Below, one piece after another: positions 9,519-18,696 of a DNA stretch of 64,000 nucleotides. This stretch comes from Anaerolineaceae bacterium (GTDB lineage: Bacteria > Chloroflexota > Anaerolineae > Aggregatilineales > Phototrophicaceae): the NCBI GenBank assembly GCA_016124855.1, contig WGMX01000024.1, positions 124,001 to 188,000 on the forward strand. The letters run 5' to 3'. Made by a program: the position numbers and the translations under genes. Position 1 is the stretch's first letter. The number at the start of each line of letters is the position of its first letter. The notes beneath the pieces were generated by a model, which had not been told where the DNA came from, made no database searches, and was given only the letters and a program-made list of their open reading frames with translations.

Positions 9519-10673
9519 CTAAAGAGCATTTAGAAACTCGTGGATAAGCGAGGTGATGTGTTCAACATCTGCTTGATCAACATGTTCATCGAGCGGTAGG
9601 TTGATGATTGACGCCCCTAATAAATTGGCTGTGGGGGTAACCGGCTGGTTGACGTGTGGAGCAAGTGTAATGGTCATGGGATGCAGCGGAGGATACCAGC
9701 GGGTGGCATCGTGAATACCGTGTTCCCAGAGATAAGCGAGTAAATCATCTCGCAGTTCGGGTTTGACCAGCAGTGGATAGCGCCATAAGCTGCTGCCAGC
9801 GGGGCGAGACAATGGCTTTAGAAAAGGGCTGTCTTCGGTTAGGTGGTTTATCCCTAAGTGTAAATCATATAGTGCGGCTAAGTGTCCGCGATGATCTAGA
9901 TTTTGCGGAAGTTGGCGCAGTAGTGTAGGCAAATCAGCCCAATCATCATCGGCAAGTTGATAAACAGTGAGATCGCCATAGAGCGCGAATAACTGAGGAT
10001 ACAAATTCAGTAGATCTGGATTTTGTGCTTCGTATAGGTGCAGCGGCCAGTATAAGCCGTTCCATTGGTTGGTGAGCGCCCTCAAACGGTCATCCCAAAT
10101 CGGAGCCGCCGCGAGGAGACGCCTAATCTCTTGAGCGAGTAACGGATCATCCGTGAGGAGTGCGCCGCCGACTTGATTATCAGCAATTTTGCCCAGCCCG
10201 AAGCTGAATAGGCTGGCATCGCCCCAACTACCGGCGGGTTTTCCATTAACTGCTGCACCTAAAGCCAGTGCTGCATCCTCGATGACCTTGATGTTGTGTC
10301 GCTGCGCCCACTGGCAAATCGATTCTATTGGCGCGGGCAAGCCGTACATATGACACGGAATGACTGCTGCCGGATTGGTCGTCAGGTGTTTGGCGAGTTC
10401 TTCGACGGTAACGTTAGCGGTGAGGGGATCAACATCCACCAGCATGGGGACATTGCCGCTTTTGAGCACCGCCCATAACACGATGTAACAGGTGTTGGCC
10501 GGAATGAGGATAACGCGATTACGGAAACCCCATGCCCGTAAAGCACTCCAAAGACCCGCAGCCGCCCGGCCTGTAAGAATGATCTGCTGCCGGTGGGTGA
10601 ACTGATGTAGGTGATGAACGGATTGGCGAACAGTACGCTGTGCTATGTTTTGCATTGGATTGTGATGAACCAT
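9519..10673 (-). CDS. DegT/DnrJ/EryC1/StrS-family PLP aminotransferase-like protein
   Basis: At 384 residues this is the usual length for the family. Members use pyridoxal phosphate to aminate nucleotide-linked keto sugars for cell-surface glycans or secondary metabolites. An Asp that would contact the cofactor ring lies in VIEDAALALGA (Asp133). The Schiff-base Lys is Lys162 in SFGLGKIADNQVGGALLT, matching the family pattern of Phe-Ser-Phe, then Lys, then Gly-Gly. PANTCYIVLWAVLKSG corresponds to the substrate loop. No sugar-nucleotide genes flank it, so the substrate is unknown. A weak GAAAG precedes ATG 10673; ATG 10655 is an alternative. It diverges from the histidine kinase at 10775. Confidence 0.8.
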   Translation of the reverse strand: MVHHNPMQNIAQRTVRQSVHHLHQFTHRQQIILTGRAAAGLWSALRAWGFRNRVILIPANTCYIVLWAVLKSGNVPMLVDVDPLTANVTVEELAKHLTTNPAAVIPCHMYGLPAPIESICQWAQRHNIKVIEDAALALGAAVNGKPAGSWGDASLFSFGLGKIADNQVGGALLTDDPLLAQEIRRLLAAAPIWDDRLRALTNQWNGLYWPLHLYEAQNPDLLNLYPQLFALYGDLTVYQLADDDWADLPTLLRQLPQNLDHRGHLAALYDLHLGINHLTEDSPFLKPLSRPAGSSLWRYPLLVKPELRDDLLAYLWEHGIHDATRWYPPLHPMTITLAPHVNQPVTPTANLLGASIINLPLDEHVDQADVEHITSLIHEFLNAL

Positions 10674-10734
10674 ATCTTTCGATTAGGGAGGCCAATTATC
10701 CTGAGTCTTTGTCGTGCCTTTGCCACATAGCGGC

Positions 10735-10740
10735 TATAAT
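10735..10740 (+). promoter_or_regulatory. Consensus -10 element upstream of the PAS histidine kinase
   Basis: A perfect TATAAT lies 34 bases before the preferred kinase start. No good -35 hexamer is correctly spaced; TTGTCG at 10709 is 20 bases away. It lies in the short divergent gap with the aminotransferase gene. Confidence 0.45.
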
Positions 10741-10774
10741 GAAAAAATAGATGCGGGCAATAAGGCAATTGACC

Positions 10775-13315
10775 ATGAGAAGTTCTTTAAGAGCTTTTGT
10801 CACTGCACCCATGTTTGATGACGACGACAAGACGCGTATTTCGTGGCAATCGCATATTGTCATACTTGCGACAATTTTCCTAAATATCGTCAGTATCGTT
10901 ATATCTTCCCTTTTTAACCCCATACACATTGATTTGACTCTTAATTTTGTCGCCCTGCTGATTCAATTTATCTTTTTATATCTCGTGAAAAAAGGATACG
11001 TCAAGCAGGTCATATTTGTATTTTCACTCATGGGTTGGCTGGTCATTACCGACGCTGCTCAGACCGTTGATGGAATAGTTAATCCGATCGTCGCATTGTA
11101 CGTTATTCCTATTTTATTAACGGGTCTGCTTGTGAGCGTGCGTGCCGGATTAACATTTACGGCCTTAGCTGTTATCACCACACTGGTATTTGTCTGGGCA
11201 GCCAGAGCGGGTTTATATATTCAAGCAGATGGTCAAATCGAACTTGGTACACGGCTGGCCAATTATCTGAGCTTGTTCGGCTTTACTGGCCTAACGGTTT
11301 ATTTAAGTGCAAGTACTATTCAAATGGCTTTGACGCGCCTTCGGGCGAGCGAGACAGCATTACGCGAACGAAACCGCCAGCTAGAAGCTGAAAGCGAAAA
11401 GCGTGAACTTGCGCAGCAGGAGTTGGCTGCGAGCGAATTCCGCTGGCGCTTAGCGGTCGAGGGCAGCGATACGGGTGTATGGGATATGAATCTTGAAACC
11501 CGTGTGACATTCCGTTCGCCGCGTTATTTGGAATTGCTCGGTTATAGCCCGGAATCCCTGAAAGACTTACCCGAGTTAACTTCACTTGTTCACCCTGATG
11601 ACTTGCCACGTGTACTGGCTAAACGCGAGACCTATTTTCGAGAGCCGACTAAACCTTACGAAGATGAACTACGTGTTCGCTGCGCCGACGGAACCTATAA
11701 ATGGTTCCTGTATAAAGGCAACATTATCCAGTTTAGACCGGACGGAAAACCGCTTCGCTTTGCTGGAACGCTGACCGATATTCATGCGCGTAAACAATTG
11801 GATGAGGCATTAAGGCTTTCCGAGCAAGAATATCACCGTTTGTTTGATGACAATCCTAACCCCATGTGGGTATTTGAAAAAGCAACCGAGCGCTTTATCG
11901 CCGTGAATGACGCGGCAGTTGCACTCTATGGTTACCCTCGTGACGAGTTTTTACAGATGTCGGTGCGTGATATCTATCCTGAGTCAGACCTTCCGCAGCT
12001 TGAATCAGTGTTGAATGATGCACTGCCAATATTATCGACACCGGATATATGGCGGCATCGCACACGAGAGGGCAAGATTTTATATGTCGAACTATCCGGT
12101 CATGAAACGGTTTTTCAAGGCAAACCCGCACGTTTAGTTCTCGTGCGTGATATGACAGTGCAGAAAGAAACTGAAGAATCACTTCGCTCATCACAAGAAT
12201 TATTCGGCAAAGTGTTTGAGACGGTTCCGGTTGGTGTTTCTATCACTCGTTTAGTGGACGGACGGATTATCAGTATTAACCCATATATGGCGGCGATGCT
12301 CGATTATGCGCCTGAGGATATGATCGGTCACACCGGCGCTGAACTTGGAATTATTGAGGCTGTTGTTCGTACAACCCAGATGGAAAACTTAAAAAATCTC
12401 AATCCGGTTCCGACAACTTTTGAAATGGATTACAAACTAAAGGCACGTACGGGCCGAAACGTTGATGCTCTGATGTTGACTCAACAGGTGAAAACTGAGG
12501 GCGAGGATGCCTTTTTATCAATTGTTGTTGACGTGACAGCACTCAAACGTACTGAGCGTGAAAAAGCGCAAATCGAGATTTTGCAATCCGAGTTGGATAA
12601 ACAGCGCGAGGTTGTCGAACTAAAAGAACGCTTTATCTCCAGTGTTTCCCACGAATTTCGCAGTCCTTTGACCATTATGCTGACCGGTACCGGCATTTTG
12701 AGACTGCATGACGGCAAATTATCTAGCGAACAGCGTGTCGAACGGTTGGCTAAAATTGAAACACAGATTCATTACCTGAGTGAATTGTTGGATCGTATTT
12801 TAACCATTGGCAAAGCTCGTGCGGGGAAATTCCAATTTAACCCGCAAGCAATTGATATCGTTCATTTCTGCCGTGTGTTATTTGAAGATTTTCAGTTGAC
12901 GGATAACAATCAACATCAATTTGTATTTGAAACCTCAGGTGATTTTAGCCGCGCAAAAATGGATGAAAAGCTGCTTCAACACATTTTGATGAACTTGATT
13001 TCCAATGCCGTGAAATATTCGCCAAACGACAAAGAAATCAAGCTGGCGATGACGCGCGACGACGACCATGTGGTGATTGAAATTAGCGACCAAGGCATTG
13101 GCATCCCTGAAGAAGAACAGCATCAAGTATTTGAGCCGTTCTTTCGCAGCCAAAACGCCGCATCGGTGAAAGGGACAGGATTAGGCTTGACCATCACTAA
13201 AGAAAGCGTCGAAGCGCATAACGGCAGCATCACGTGGCAAAGTAAAGTCGGGCGGGGTACGACGTTTGTGGTGCGCCTGCCGGGTGGTTTTCAGCCAATT
13301 ATGATGCTGGCGTAG
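10775..13315 (+). CDS. Membrane-bound sensor histidine kinase with three PAS domains
   Basis: The N-terminus has about five or six membrane helices within residues 20-185, followed by a short coiled coil. Three PAS-type sensor domains follow (about 215-335, 350-460 and 475-600). The first holds GVWDMNLETRVTF, the second DDNPNPMWVFEKAT and the third TVPVGVSITRL. The HisKA phospho-acceptor is the His in SSVSHEFRSPLT. The ATPase domain shows the N box (NLISNAVKYS), G1 (DQGIGIPEE) and G2 (GTGLGLTITK), so the enzyme looks complete. There is no attached receiver domain and no adjacent regulator, so its partner must lie elsewhere. I prefer ATG 10775, which has AAGG 9 bases upstream, over the in-frame ATG at 10751. 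The signal sensed is unknown. Confidence 0.9.
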   Translation: MRSSLRAFVTAPMFDDDDKTRISWQSHIVILATIFLNIVSIVISSLFNPIHIDLTLNFVALLIQFIFLYLVKKGYVKQVIFVFSLMGWLVITDAAQTVDGIVNPIVALYVIPILLTGLLVSVRAGLTFTALAVITTLVFVWAARAGLYIQADGQIELGTRLANYLSLFGFTGLTVYLSASTIQMALTRLRASETALRERNRQLEAESEKRELAQQELAASEFRWRLAVEGSDTGVWDMNLETRVTFRSPRYLELLGYSPESLKDLPELTSLVHPDDLPRVLAKRETYFREPTKPYEDELRVRCADGTYKWFLYKGNIIQFRPDGKPLRFAGTLTDIHARKQLDEALRLSEQEYHRLFDDNPNPMWVFEKATERFIAVNDAAVALYGYPRDEFLQMSVRDIYPESDLPQLESVLNDALPILSTPDIWRHRTREGKILYVELSGHETVFQGKPARLVLVRDMTVQKETEESLRSSQELFGKVFETVPVGVSITRLVDGRIISINPYMAAMLDYAPEDMIGHTGAELGIIEAVVRTTQMENLKNLNPVPTTFEMDYKLKARTGRNVDALMLTQQVKTEGEDAFLSIVVDVTALKRTEREKAQIEILQSELDKQREVVELKERFISSVSHEFRSPLTIMLTGTGILRLHDGKLSSEQRVERLAKIETQIHYLSELLDRILTIGKARAGKFQFNPQAIDIVHFCRVLFEDFQLTDNNQHQFVFETSGDFSRAKMDEKLLQHILMNLISNAVKYSPNDKEIKLAMTRDDDHVVIEISDQGIGIPEEEQHQVFEPFFRSQNAASVKGTGLGLTITKESVEAHNGSITWQSKVGRGTTFVVRLPGGFQPIMMLA

Positions 13316-13317
13316 TT

Positions 13318-14643
13318 TCAGCCACTTACGCTGCGTTCAAGCACGTCGGCCAGTGTATTAAAGGCCTTTAGGATAGTAGGGTCCACCGTTACCTTGCCCA
13401 TCAAGCGTAAACCGCTGTTGATGATGGCGATTTCGTCGGCAGTTAGACTGATCGTCAATAATTTGGGCGGTGCTGATGCGGACTGCTCACTGGCAGCGGA
13501 AACTTCGACAGCCGGTGGATGGCTGTTCACTGCGGCAGCTTCACCAACAGGCGCAACACCGACCGGCGCAATTGGAGAAGTGGGTTGACCAACGGGCGCG
13601 AAACCTATAGGTGTCATCGGTGCGGCAGGTTGCCCGACTGGTTGAACGCTTGGCGCGGGCTGTTGTTGAGCATAGGCCTCCAAAAGGCTGTGGAATTCAG
13701 CGGCTTCGGCAACATCGAATTGTTCCCATTCTTTGGACGTATGTCCCCAGCAAAAGATGCACTGTGCCTCCACCGGTGAGTTCTGATAGATGGTACGGTC
13801 AGCCCAAGCAAGCTGTTCGAACATAGCACGCTGCGCTGACCAACCGCGTCCTCCATACCAGTCGCTCCATTGATCTTGCAGGGATTTCCAACCCCGAATA
13901 TTCAAATAAGGACTGTTGACACGCAAGCCGTTTAACCATGGTTTGATATCACTGACATCATCAAAGCCATGTTCTGACAAAATGATGCGCGGCGGCCTGA
14001 GGCCGATACTGTGGCAGTAATTCACCAGAAAGCGAAAACGTCCACAGTGAAACAAAGTTAATTTGCTGACATCATCCGGCCAATTTTCGACCGGGACAAA
14101 ATTAGGATGTTGGGGATCATCCGGCGCGCCACCGATCAAACCGGATGTGATGACTCCGGCGGCATATTCGTGCAGGCCGAGCACAAATAAGTCACGGTGC
14201 TGGTCAAGGAGTTCGAGCATTCGCCGCGCCATCGGCCATTGATCCGGTTGGGGCGTACCGACTGCCCAATTGCCGATGACCAATGGAATTCCGCGAGGGG
14301 CTGCCAGTTCCATCAGTTTGACATGCCAGTCAATGACATCTTGCCCCCATCCCGGTTCGCAAGAGGTGTGTAGCATGATTCCACCTGCCGCTTCCGCCGA
14401 GCGCAAGTCCAACCACTGCTGAGGACTAACCTTTGCGAATACAGCATCATCGCCGCCGGTGACACCCCAATTGCGGTGGATGACCATTGTTTTGGGAAGG
14501 GCGGACTTGATTTCTCGTGCCAGTCCCAAGGCATCCATGACGAAGAGGGCAGTGGGTTGTATGCGCTCGATGTGCTGCATAAAAACGTCGTGGTTTAACA
14601 ATTGTTGGGCATGAACATTATAAGTAATGCGCGAGGCGGTCAT
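13318..14643 (-). CDS. Glycoside-hydrolase-like (beta/alpha)8 protein with Pro-rich linker
   Basis: Residues 1-310 read like a TIM-barrel glycosidase. Strand-end acidic residues appear in HTSCEPGWG (Glu96), LGLHEYAAG (Glu159) and ILSEHGFDD (Glu224); the last two could be the acid/base and nucleophile of a clan-A enzyme. After that comes a linker of about 70 residues with imperfect PVGQP and PIAPVG repeats, then a small C-terminal helical segment of about 45 residues. No signal peptide is visible. GAGG precedes the ATG by six bases. It ends two bases beyond the convergent kinase gene, with no obvious terminator between them. The catalytic assignment is inference; such barrels also occur in non-enzymatic phage-related proteins. 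Confidence 0.6.
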   Translation of the reverse strand: MTASRITYNVHAQQLLNHDVFMQHIERIQPTALFVMDALGLAREIKSALPKTMVIHRNWGVTGGDDAVFAKVSPQQWLDLRSAEAAGGIMLHTSCEPGWGQDVIDWHVKLMELAAPRGIPLVIGNWAVGTPQPDQWPMARRMLELLDQHRDLFVLGLHEYAAGVITSGLIGGAPDDPQHPNFVPVENWPDDVSKLTLFHCGRFRFLVNYCHSIGLRPPRIILSEHGFDDVSDIKPWLNGLRVNSPYLNIRGWKSLQDQWSDWYGGRGWSAQRAMFEQLAWADRTIYQNSPVEAQCIFCWGHTSKEWEQFDVAEAAEFHSLLEAYAQQQPAPSVQPVGQPAAPMTPIGFAPVGQPTSPIAPVGVAPVGEAAAVNSHPPAVEVSAASEQSASAPPKLLTISLTADEIAIINSGLRLMGKVTVDPTILKAFNTLADVLERSVSG

Positions 14644-14844
14644 GATTACCTCAATTTTTAGGGGACAAAAAAGTTTGCAGATAAATTATAAAGCGATTAA
14701 TCATTCACTGTGACAGAAAATAGGATTCATTTTGAATTATGAGAAAAATTGATGTAACAAAAAATTCGTAAATTCTCATAACTTCAAAACGTAAATTTGC
14801 CTTATTGTAAAAGATGAAGACAGTACATTAGTCCTGTAGCCAGC

Positions 14845-14865
14845 TTGTGACAATGTGTGTCACAA
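14845..14865. promoter_or_regulatory. 21-bp inverted repeat, candidate operator
   Basis: The arms TTGTGAC and GTCACAA are perfect complements separated by seven bases. The centre is about 59 bases upstream of the -35 hexamer of the yceD-sigA promoter, a position suited to an activator. It resembles Crp/Fnr-type sites (TGTGA and TCACA), but the gap between those half-sites is nine bases rather than six. Confidence 0.45.
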
Positions 14866-14910
14866 TGTAGGAAAGGTGGGAATTGTTGGGATAATGAGTT
14901 GTCGCATATA

Positions 14911-14940
14911 TTGACACAGATGAGCGAATTCTCATATAAT
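14911..14940 (+). promoter_or_regulatory. Perfect-consensus sigma-70 promoter for yceD-sigA
   Basis: TTGACA at 14911-14916 and TATAAT at 14935-14940 are separated by 18 bases. Transcription would begin near 14947, leaving a leader of about 45-60 bases before yceD. This is the best promoter match I found in the window. Confidence 0.85.
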
Positions 14941-14990
14941 TCGTAAATAAGTAACTTGTTTCGTTATGTTTTTGTTATGACAACAGGCAT

Positions 14991-15518
14991 TTGACCAGAG
15001 TTGATGCGGTGAACACTTACGTCAGCAATCGGGTGTTAAAAATAAATGTCGGGTTTCTTCTCGCTGCGGGGCCGGGGGCAAACCATGACTCAGTTTTTGA
15101 TGTACCTACGCTGAAAGTAGCCGAGGATCTGACGGTCGATTATGTGCGTGGGCCAATCCGCTTAAGCCGGACGGCGGCGGGCATTCTGGTGCAGGGAAAG
15201 CTGGAAACTGGTATTGCCGGTGAGTGCTATCGCTGTCTAGATGATGTGACACAAAACGTCACAATTCCTGTTGAAGAATTATATGCTTATCCTGCTTCAT
15301 CGACATCCGAGTTCAGTGTGCATGAAGATGCGGTTCTCGATCTCGCGCCTTTGATACGCGCAGAAGTCATGATTGCATCCACTAACGGCATCCTCTGCCG
15401 TGAAGATTGCAAAGGACTCTGCCCGGAGTGTGGAACAAACCTCAACCACTCCACCTGTAATTGTACGTTGGATAATATTGACCCGCGCCTAGCCGGGTTG
15501 AAGCAGTTTCTCAAGTAG
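14991..15518 (+). CDS. yceD: YceD family protein (DUF177)
   Basis: YceD proteins affect 23S rRNA accumulation and are usually encoded directly before rpmF (ribosomal protein L32). Family traits seen here are a central EGECYRCLD-like block (GECYRCLDDV) and a C-terminal zinc-type cluster, CREDCKGLCPECG followed by CNC. The length of about 170 residues is normal. The start is unclear: TTG 14991 gives 175 residues and GTG 15009 gives 169; neither has a strong ribosome binding site. The next gene is the sigma factor, 45 bases away, and no rpmF is present. The consensus promoter just upstream suggests strong constitutive expression of both genes. Confidence 0.85.
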   Translation: MTRVDAVNTYVSNRVLKINVGFLLAAGPGANHDSVFDVPTLKVAEDLTVDYVRGPIRLSRTAAGILVQGKLETGIAGECYRCLDDVTQNVTIPVEELYAYPASSTSEFSVHEDAVLDLAPLIRAEVMIASTNGILCREDCKGLCPECGTNLNHSTCNCTLDNIDPRLAGLKQFLK

Positions 15519-15563
15519 TCTGAATTTTCGTATATTTTATCTACAGCAACGGGAGCGTGACCT

Positions 15564-16694
15564 GTGGCCTACGAAAAACAGCCTTATGAAGGTTTGGATT
15601 TTGTAACAAGTAATGATTTTTTTGAAGAAGATGATTTTAGTAGTGCAATAGATGTAGAACCCGGTGAAGATTCGTTTTTTGCTTCGGACAGTGATGACAG
15701 TTTTTATGATGACGATTTTTCAGAAGATGATCTTGATGAAGAGCTAGGTGATGACGAAGACCTCGATGACTACGATGTCAACGGGATGCTTTCGAATGAT
15801 GCCGTCGGCCTGTATCTGAAGGAAATGGCGCGCGTTCCACTGCTTAACACTGAAGAAGAGATCAACTTGGCGAAGCGCTTGGAACTCGGTGACGAGTGCG
15901 AACGCAAGCTGCGCAAAGACCCCCTACATAAGAAGGCTTGCGAGTGGCAGGCCAAATCCGCTGATGGTATGGATGCCCGCGAACATCTGATTAAAGCCAA
16001 TACACGCTTGGTAGTTTCGATTGCCAAGAAGTACATGTCACGCGGCGTGCCTTTCCTCGATTTGATTCAAGAAGGCAACCTCGGTTTGATGAAAGCGGTT
16101 GAGAAGTTTGATTATCGTCGTGGCTACCGCTTCAGCACCTATGCGACATGGTGGATTCGTCAGACCATCACCCGCGCGATTGCTGACCAAGGGCGTACCA
16201 TTCGCGTTCCGGTTCATATGAGTGACCGCATCCGCCGTTTGTACCGCGTGGCGCGTCAATTGGAACAGGAATATGGACGCAAACCGACACCTGATGAAAT
16301 CGCCAAAGAGATGCAGTGTGAACCGCGCAAAATCCAGTGGATGCTGCGTGTCTCATGGCAGCCGTTGAGCTTGGAACATCCTGTCGGTGAGGACGAGGAC
16401 AGCGAACTCGGCAACTTCATTGAGAATGACAGTGAACTGACACCCGCACAAAGCGCACACGACAATTTGCTGCGTGAAAAAATCGAAGAAGTTTTGTCGA
16501 CGTTGACCCCCCGTGAGGCCCGTATCCTGCGTCTGCGCTTCGGCCTGCAAAATGGTCGCTGCTATACACTGGAAGAAGTGGGGCAGAAGTTCGGACTGAC
16601 CCGCGAACGCATCCGCCAAATTGAAGGTCGTGCGCTGCGCCGCCTGCGTCATCCACGCCGCGCTCGCCAACTGCGCGATTATCTGGCGATGTAA
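15564..16694 (+). CDS. sigA: Sigma-70 family RNA polymerase sigma factor, RpoD/SigA-type
   Basis: The protein has 376 residues and starts at GTG with GGGAG eight bases upstream. Residues 15-70 are extremely acidic and replace a classic region 1.1. Region 1.2 follows ([17 protein letters not shown]). Region 2 contains [18 protein letters not shown] and [17 protein letters not shown], the -10 recognition and melting helices. Region 3 follows (IRVPVHMSD, then RKPTPDEIA). Region 4 ends with [20 protein letters not shown], the -35 recognition helix. This order is that of primary or closely related group 2 sigma factors. Whether it is the sole housekeeping factor cannot be told from one window. A hairpin terminator follows. 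Confidence 0.9.
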   Translation: MAYEKQPYEGLDFVTSNDFFEEDDFSSAIDVEPGEDSFFASDSDDSFYDDDFSEDDLDEELGDDEDLDDYDVNGMLSNDAVGLYLKEMARVPLLNTEEEINLAKRLELGDECERKLRKDPLHKKACEWQAKSADGMDAREHLIKANTRLVVSIAKKYMSRGVPFLDLIQEGNLGLMKAVEKFDYRRGYRFSTYATWWIRQTITRAIADQGRTIRVPVHMSDRIRRLYRVARQLEQEYGRKPTPDEIAKEMQCEPRKIQWMLRVSWQPLSLEHPVGEDEDSELGNFIENDSELTPAQSAHDNLLREKIEEVLSTLTPREARILRLRFGLQNGRCYTLEEVGQKFGLTRERIRQIEGRALRRLRHPRRARQLRDYLAM

Positions 16695-16715
16695 TTCAAC
16701 TTATTTGACCTCTTG

Positions 16716-16748
16716 AAAGGGCGTGGCGAAAGCTGCGCTCTTTTTTAT
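16716..16748 (+). terminator. Rho-independent terminator after sigA
   Basis: An eight-base stem (AAAGGGCG with CGCTCTTT, one G-U pair) encloses a 12-base loop and runs into a T-rich tail, 22 bases after the stop codon. Confidence 0.8.
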
Positions 16749-16966
16749 TCCAATTTAGTGCTCTATGAGCAACCCACTAAAGCTTCTGGCAATTTTTCGT
16801 ACCTCAGAATATAATGCCCCGTCGCATCCAGCCATCTTTCGAGATGAATTTCTTTATGAATTGGTTTTCATCGAATACTGAGACTTTTCTCATCTCATGG
16901 CGTTAGGCTGGAACGTTGGCTGTTAAACCTCAATCACATTTGCTGTTTGGGAAAGAAGTATAGGTC

Positions 16967-17953
16967 ATGATAGAAGTTCACGATTTAGTTAAGAAGTATG
17001 GTCAGGTGGCCGCGGTTAAGGGCATTACCTTTACCGCTAAACCCGGCCAAGTGACGGGCTTTCTGGGGCCGAATGGCGCTGGAAAAACCACCACTATGCG
17101 GATGCTGACGGGCTTCCTGCCGCCGACATCCGGCAAGGCAATCGTCGCGGGTTATGATGTGTTCGAACAGAGCATGGAAGTCCGCAAGCGGGTAGGGTAT
17201 CTGCCGGAAAGTGTGCCGCTTTACCGCGACATGACGGCGCTGGCCTATCTTATGTATATGGGGGAGATACGTGGGATCAGCAAGCGCCGTGATAAGTCGA
17301 TGGAAGTGTTGGAACGCGTCGGCCTAGAAGATCGCGCAGGCAGTCGTATTCGTACACTGTCTAAAGGTATGCGGCAGCGCGTCGGTTTGGCGCAAGCCCT
17401 GCTGCACGACCCCGAAGTGCTGATCCTCGACGAACCCACCATCGGTCTTGATCCTTTTCAAGTCCTCGAACTGCGTGAAGTCATCCGCGATTTGGGCAAG
17501 CAGCATACCCTGCTGTTTAGCACCCACATCCTCTCGGAAGCCGAGCAAGTCTGCGACAACATCATCATCGTTAATCACGGGCAAATTACGGCTGAAGGTT
17601 CACCTAGCGAACTCCGTGCCAACCTTGAACGCGGTGGACGTGTCTTGCTGCGCTTGAATGTGCCGCCGCTTGATGCGCTGCCCACTATTCAAGGACTGCC
17701 GGAAGTCGCCAGCGCCACCGTCAGTACCACCAACGATGGCATCATCGCTGAACCGGTTAATCCGCGTACTGACCCACGTCCGGCGATTGCCCGCGCAGTC
17801 ATCGCTAAAGGTTGGGATTTGATCGAACTGCGTCCGTTGGCTGTTAATTTGGAAGAAATCTTCCTTGAAGTCACACGCCGCAGTGATGAAGAAGAAGTTG
17901 AACCAATTCCTGCCCCTGAGGCAGTCACTGAAGAGAGTGAGGTTGCGTCATGA
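16967..17953 (+). CDS. ABC-2 type exporter ATP-binding subunit (GldA-like)
   Basis: Nucleotide-binding motifs are complete: Walker A GPNGAGKTT (about residues 36-44), signature LSKGMRQRVGLAQ, Walker B VLILDEPTIGLDP and H-loop LLFSTHIL. The extra C-terminal domain (about 230-328) ends in an acidic tail. It powers the membrane subunit encoded next, with which it overlaps by four bases (ATGA). The gene order ATPase, permease, GldG, DUF4340 is a known conserved cluster. In Bacteroidota its members support gliding motility; elsewhere the transported substrate is unknown. No gliding genes are present here, so a gliding role should not be assumed. Confidence 0.93.
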   Translation: MIEVHDLVKKYGQVAAVKGITFTAKPGQVTGFLGPNGAGKTTTMRMLTGFLPPTSGKAIVAGYDVFEQSMEVRKRVGYLPESVPLYRDMTALAYLMYMGEIRGISKRRDKSMEVLERVGLEDRAGSRIRTLSKGMRQRVGLAQALLHDPEVLILDEPTIGLDPFQVLELREVIRDLGKQHTLLFSTHILSEAEQVCDNIIIVNHGQITAEGSPSELRANLERGGRVLLRLNVPPLDALPTIQGLPEVASATVSTTNDGIIAEPVNPRTDPRPAIARAVIAKGWDLIELRPLAVNLEEIFLEVTRRSDEEEVEPIPAPEAVTEESEVAS

Positions 17954-18696
17954 GGCAGATATTTGCCGTTTTCAAGCGCGAACTGGGGTTATACTTCCGT
18001 TCGCCGGTGGCTTATGCCATCGCTTTTGCTTTGTTGTTATTCTTTGGGCTGCTCTTTAGCAACAGTCTGAATCAGGCCAACCAGCAAGCGCCTGCCGATC
18101 AACTCAATTACATTCCGAGCGTGTTGACCTTCTTGCTGTTCTTGGTCGCTCCGTTGCTAACCATGCGCCTCATTTCGGAAGAAACTCGCGAAGGCACGCT
18201 GGAAGTGCTGATGACCATGCCCATCACCGAGGGACAGTTTATCATCGGCAAGTTCCTCGCGGTGTGGGCCTATTACACGGTTATCCTGCTGCTGACAGTT
18301 GTCTATTACATCGTCTTGCTGGTGGTCGGCGTTCCCGATACCGGACGTGCATTCGGCCTGTACTTCGGCGCATGGCTCTACGGTGGCGCGACCTTAGCCG
18401 TCACGCTGATCTGGTCAGCCGTGACTGAAGATCAAGTGGTTGCCGCATTCCTCGGCGCGGCTACCGTGCTGGTGCTGTATCTGGCAGAAGTTGCTGCCAG
18501 CGCCATCGGTAACTTACCCAACGTCAGTGCCGGACTCGGTTCGTTTATCCGTGAAATTGGCTTCCAAGCCCATTACGATGCGACCATGCTCAGCGGTGTA
18601 ATCCGTGCTGAGGATGTGTTGTACTTTGTATTTATGATTGTTGCCGCGCTGTTCATCACGACGCGGATTGTTGAAGTAAGACGGTGGAGATCATGA
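17950..18696 (+). CDS. ABC-2 type transporter permease (GldF-like)
   Basis: The protein has 248 residues with about six membrane helices, starting with a cytoplasmic RQIFAVFKRELGLYFRSP segment typical of ABC-2 permeases. The helices are at roughly 20-40, 55-75, 100-125, 135-155, 165-185 and 220-240. The conserved EETREGTLEVLMTMPI loop couples to the ATPase. It overlaps the ATPase gene by four bases and the next gene by four or 13 bases, so the three proteins are probably made in fixed ratio. Confidence 0.92.
   Translation: MRQIFAVFKRELGLYFRSPVAYAIAFALLLFFGLLFSNSLNQANQQAPADQLNYIPSVLTFLLFLVAPLLTMRLISEETREGTLEVLMTMPITEGQFIIGKFLAVWAYYTVILLLTVVYYIVLLVVGVPDTGRAFGLYFGAWLYGGATLAVTLIWSAVTEDQVVAAFLGAATVLVLYLAEVAASAIGNLPNVSAGLGSFIREIGFQAHYDATMLSGVIRAEDVLYFVFMIVAALFITTRIVEVRRWRS

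Larger units (their letters stand above)
14644..14990. other. Divergent control region between the barrel protein and yceD-sigA
   Basis: This 347-base AT-rich region has no gene. It carries the inverted repeat at 14845-14865 and the promoter at 14911-14940, listed separately. A promoter for the minus-strand gene at 14643 must also lie here but I could not identify it. Confidence 0.6.

Noticed and set aside
14845..14865. The TTGTGAC palindrome as a standard CRP site
   Set aside because: The TGTGA and TCACA half-sites are nine bases apart, not six; left as an unassigned operator.
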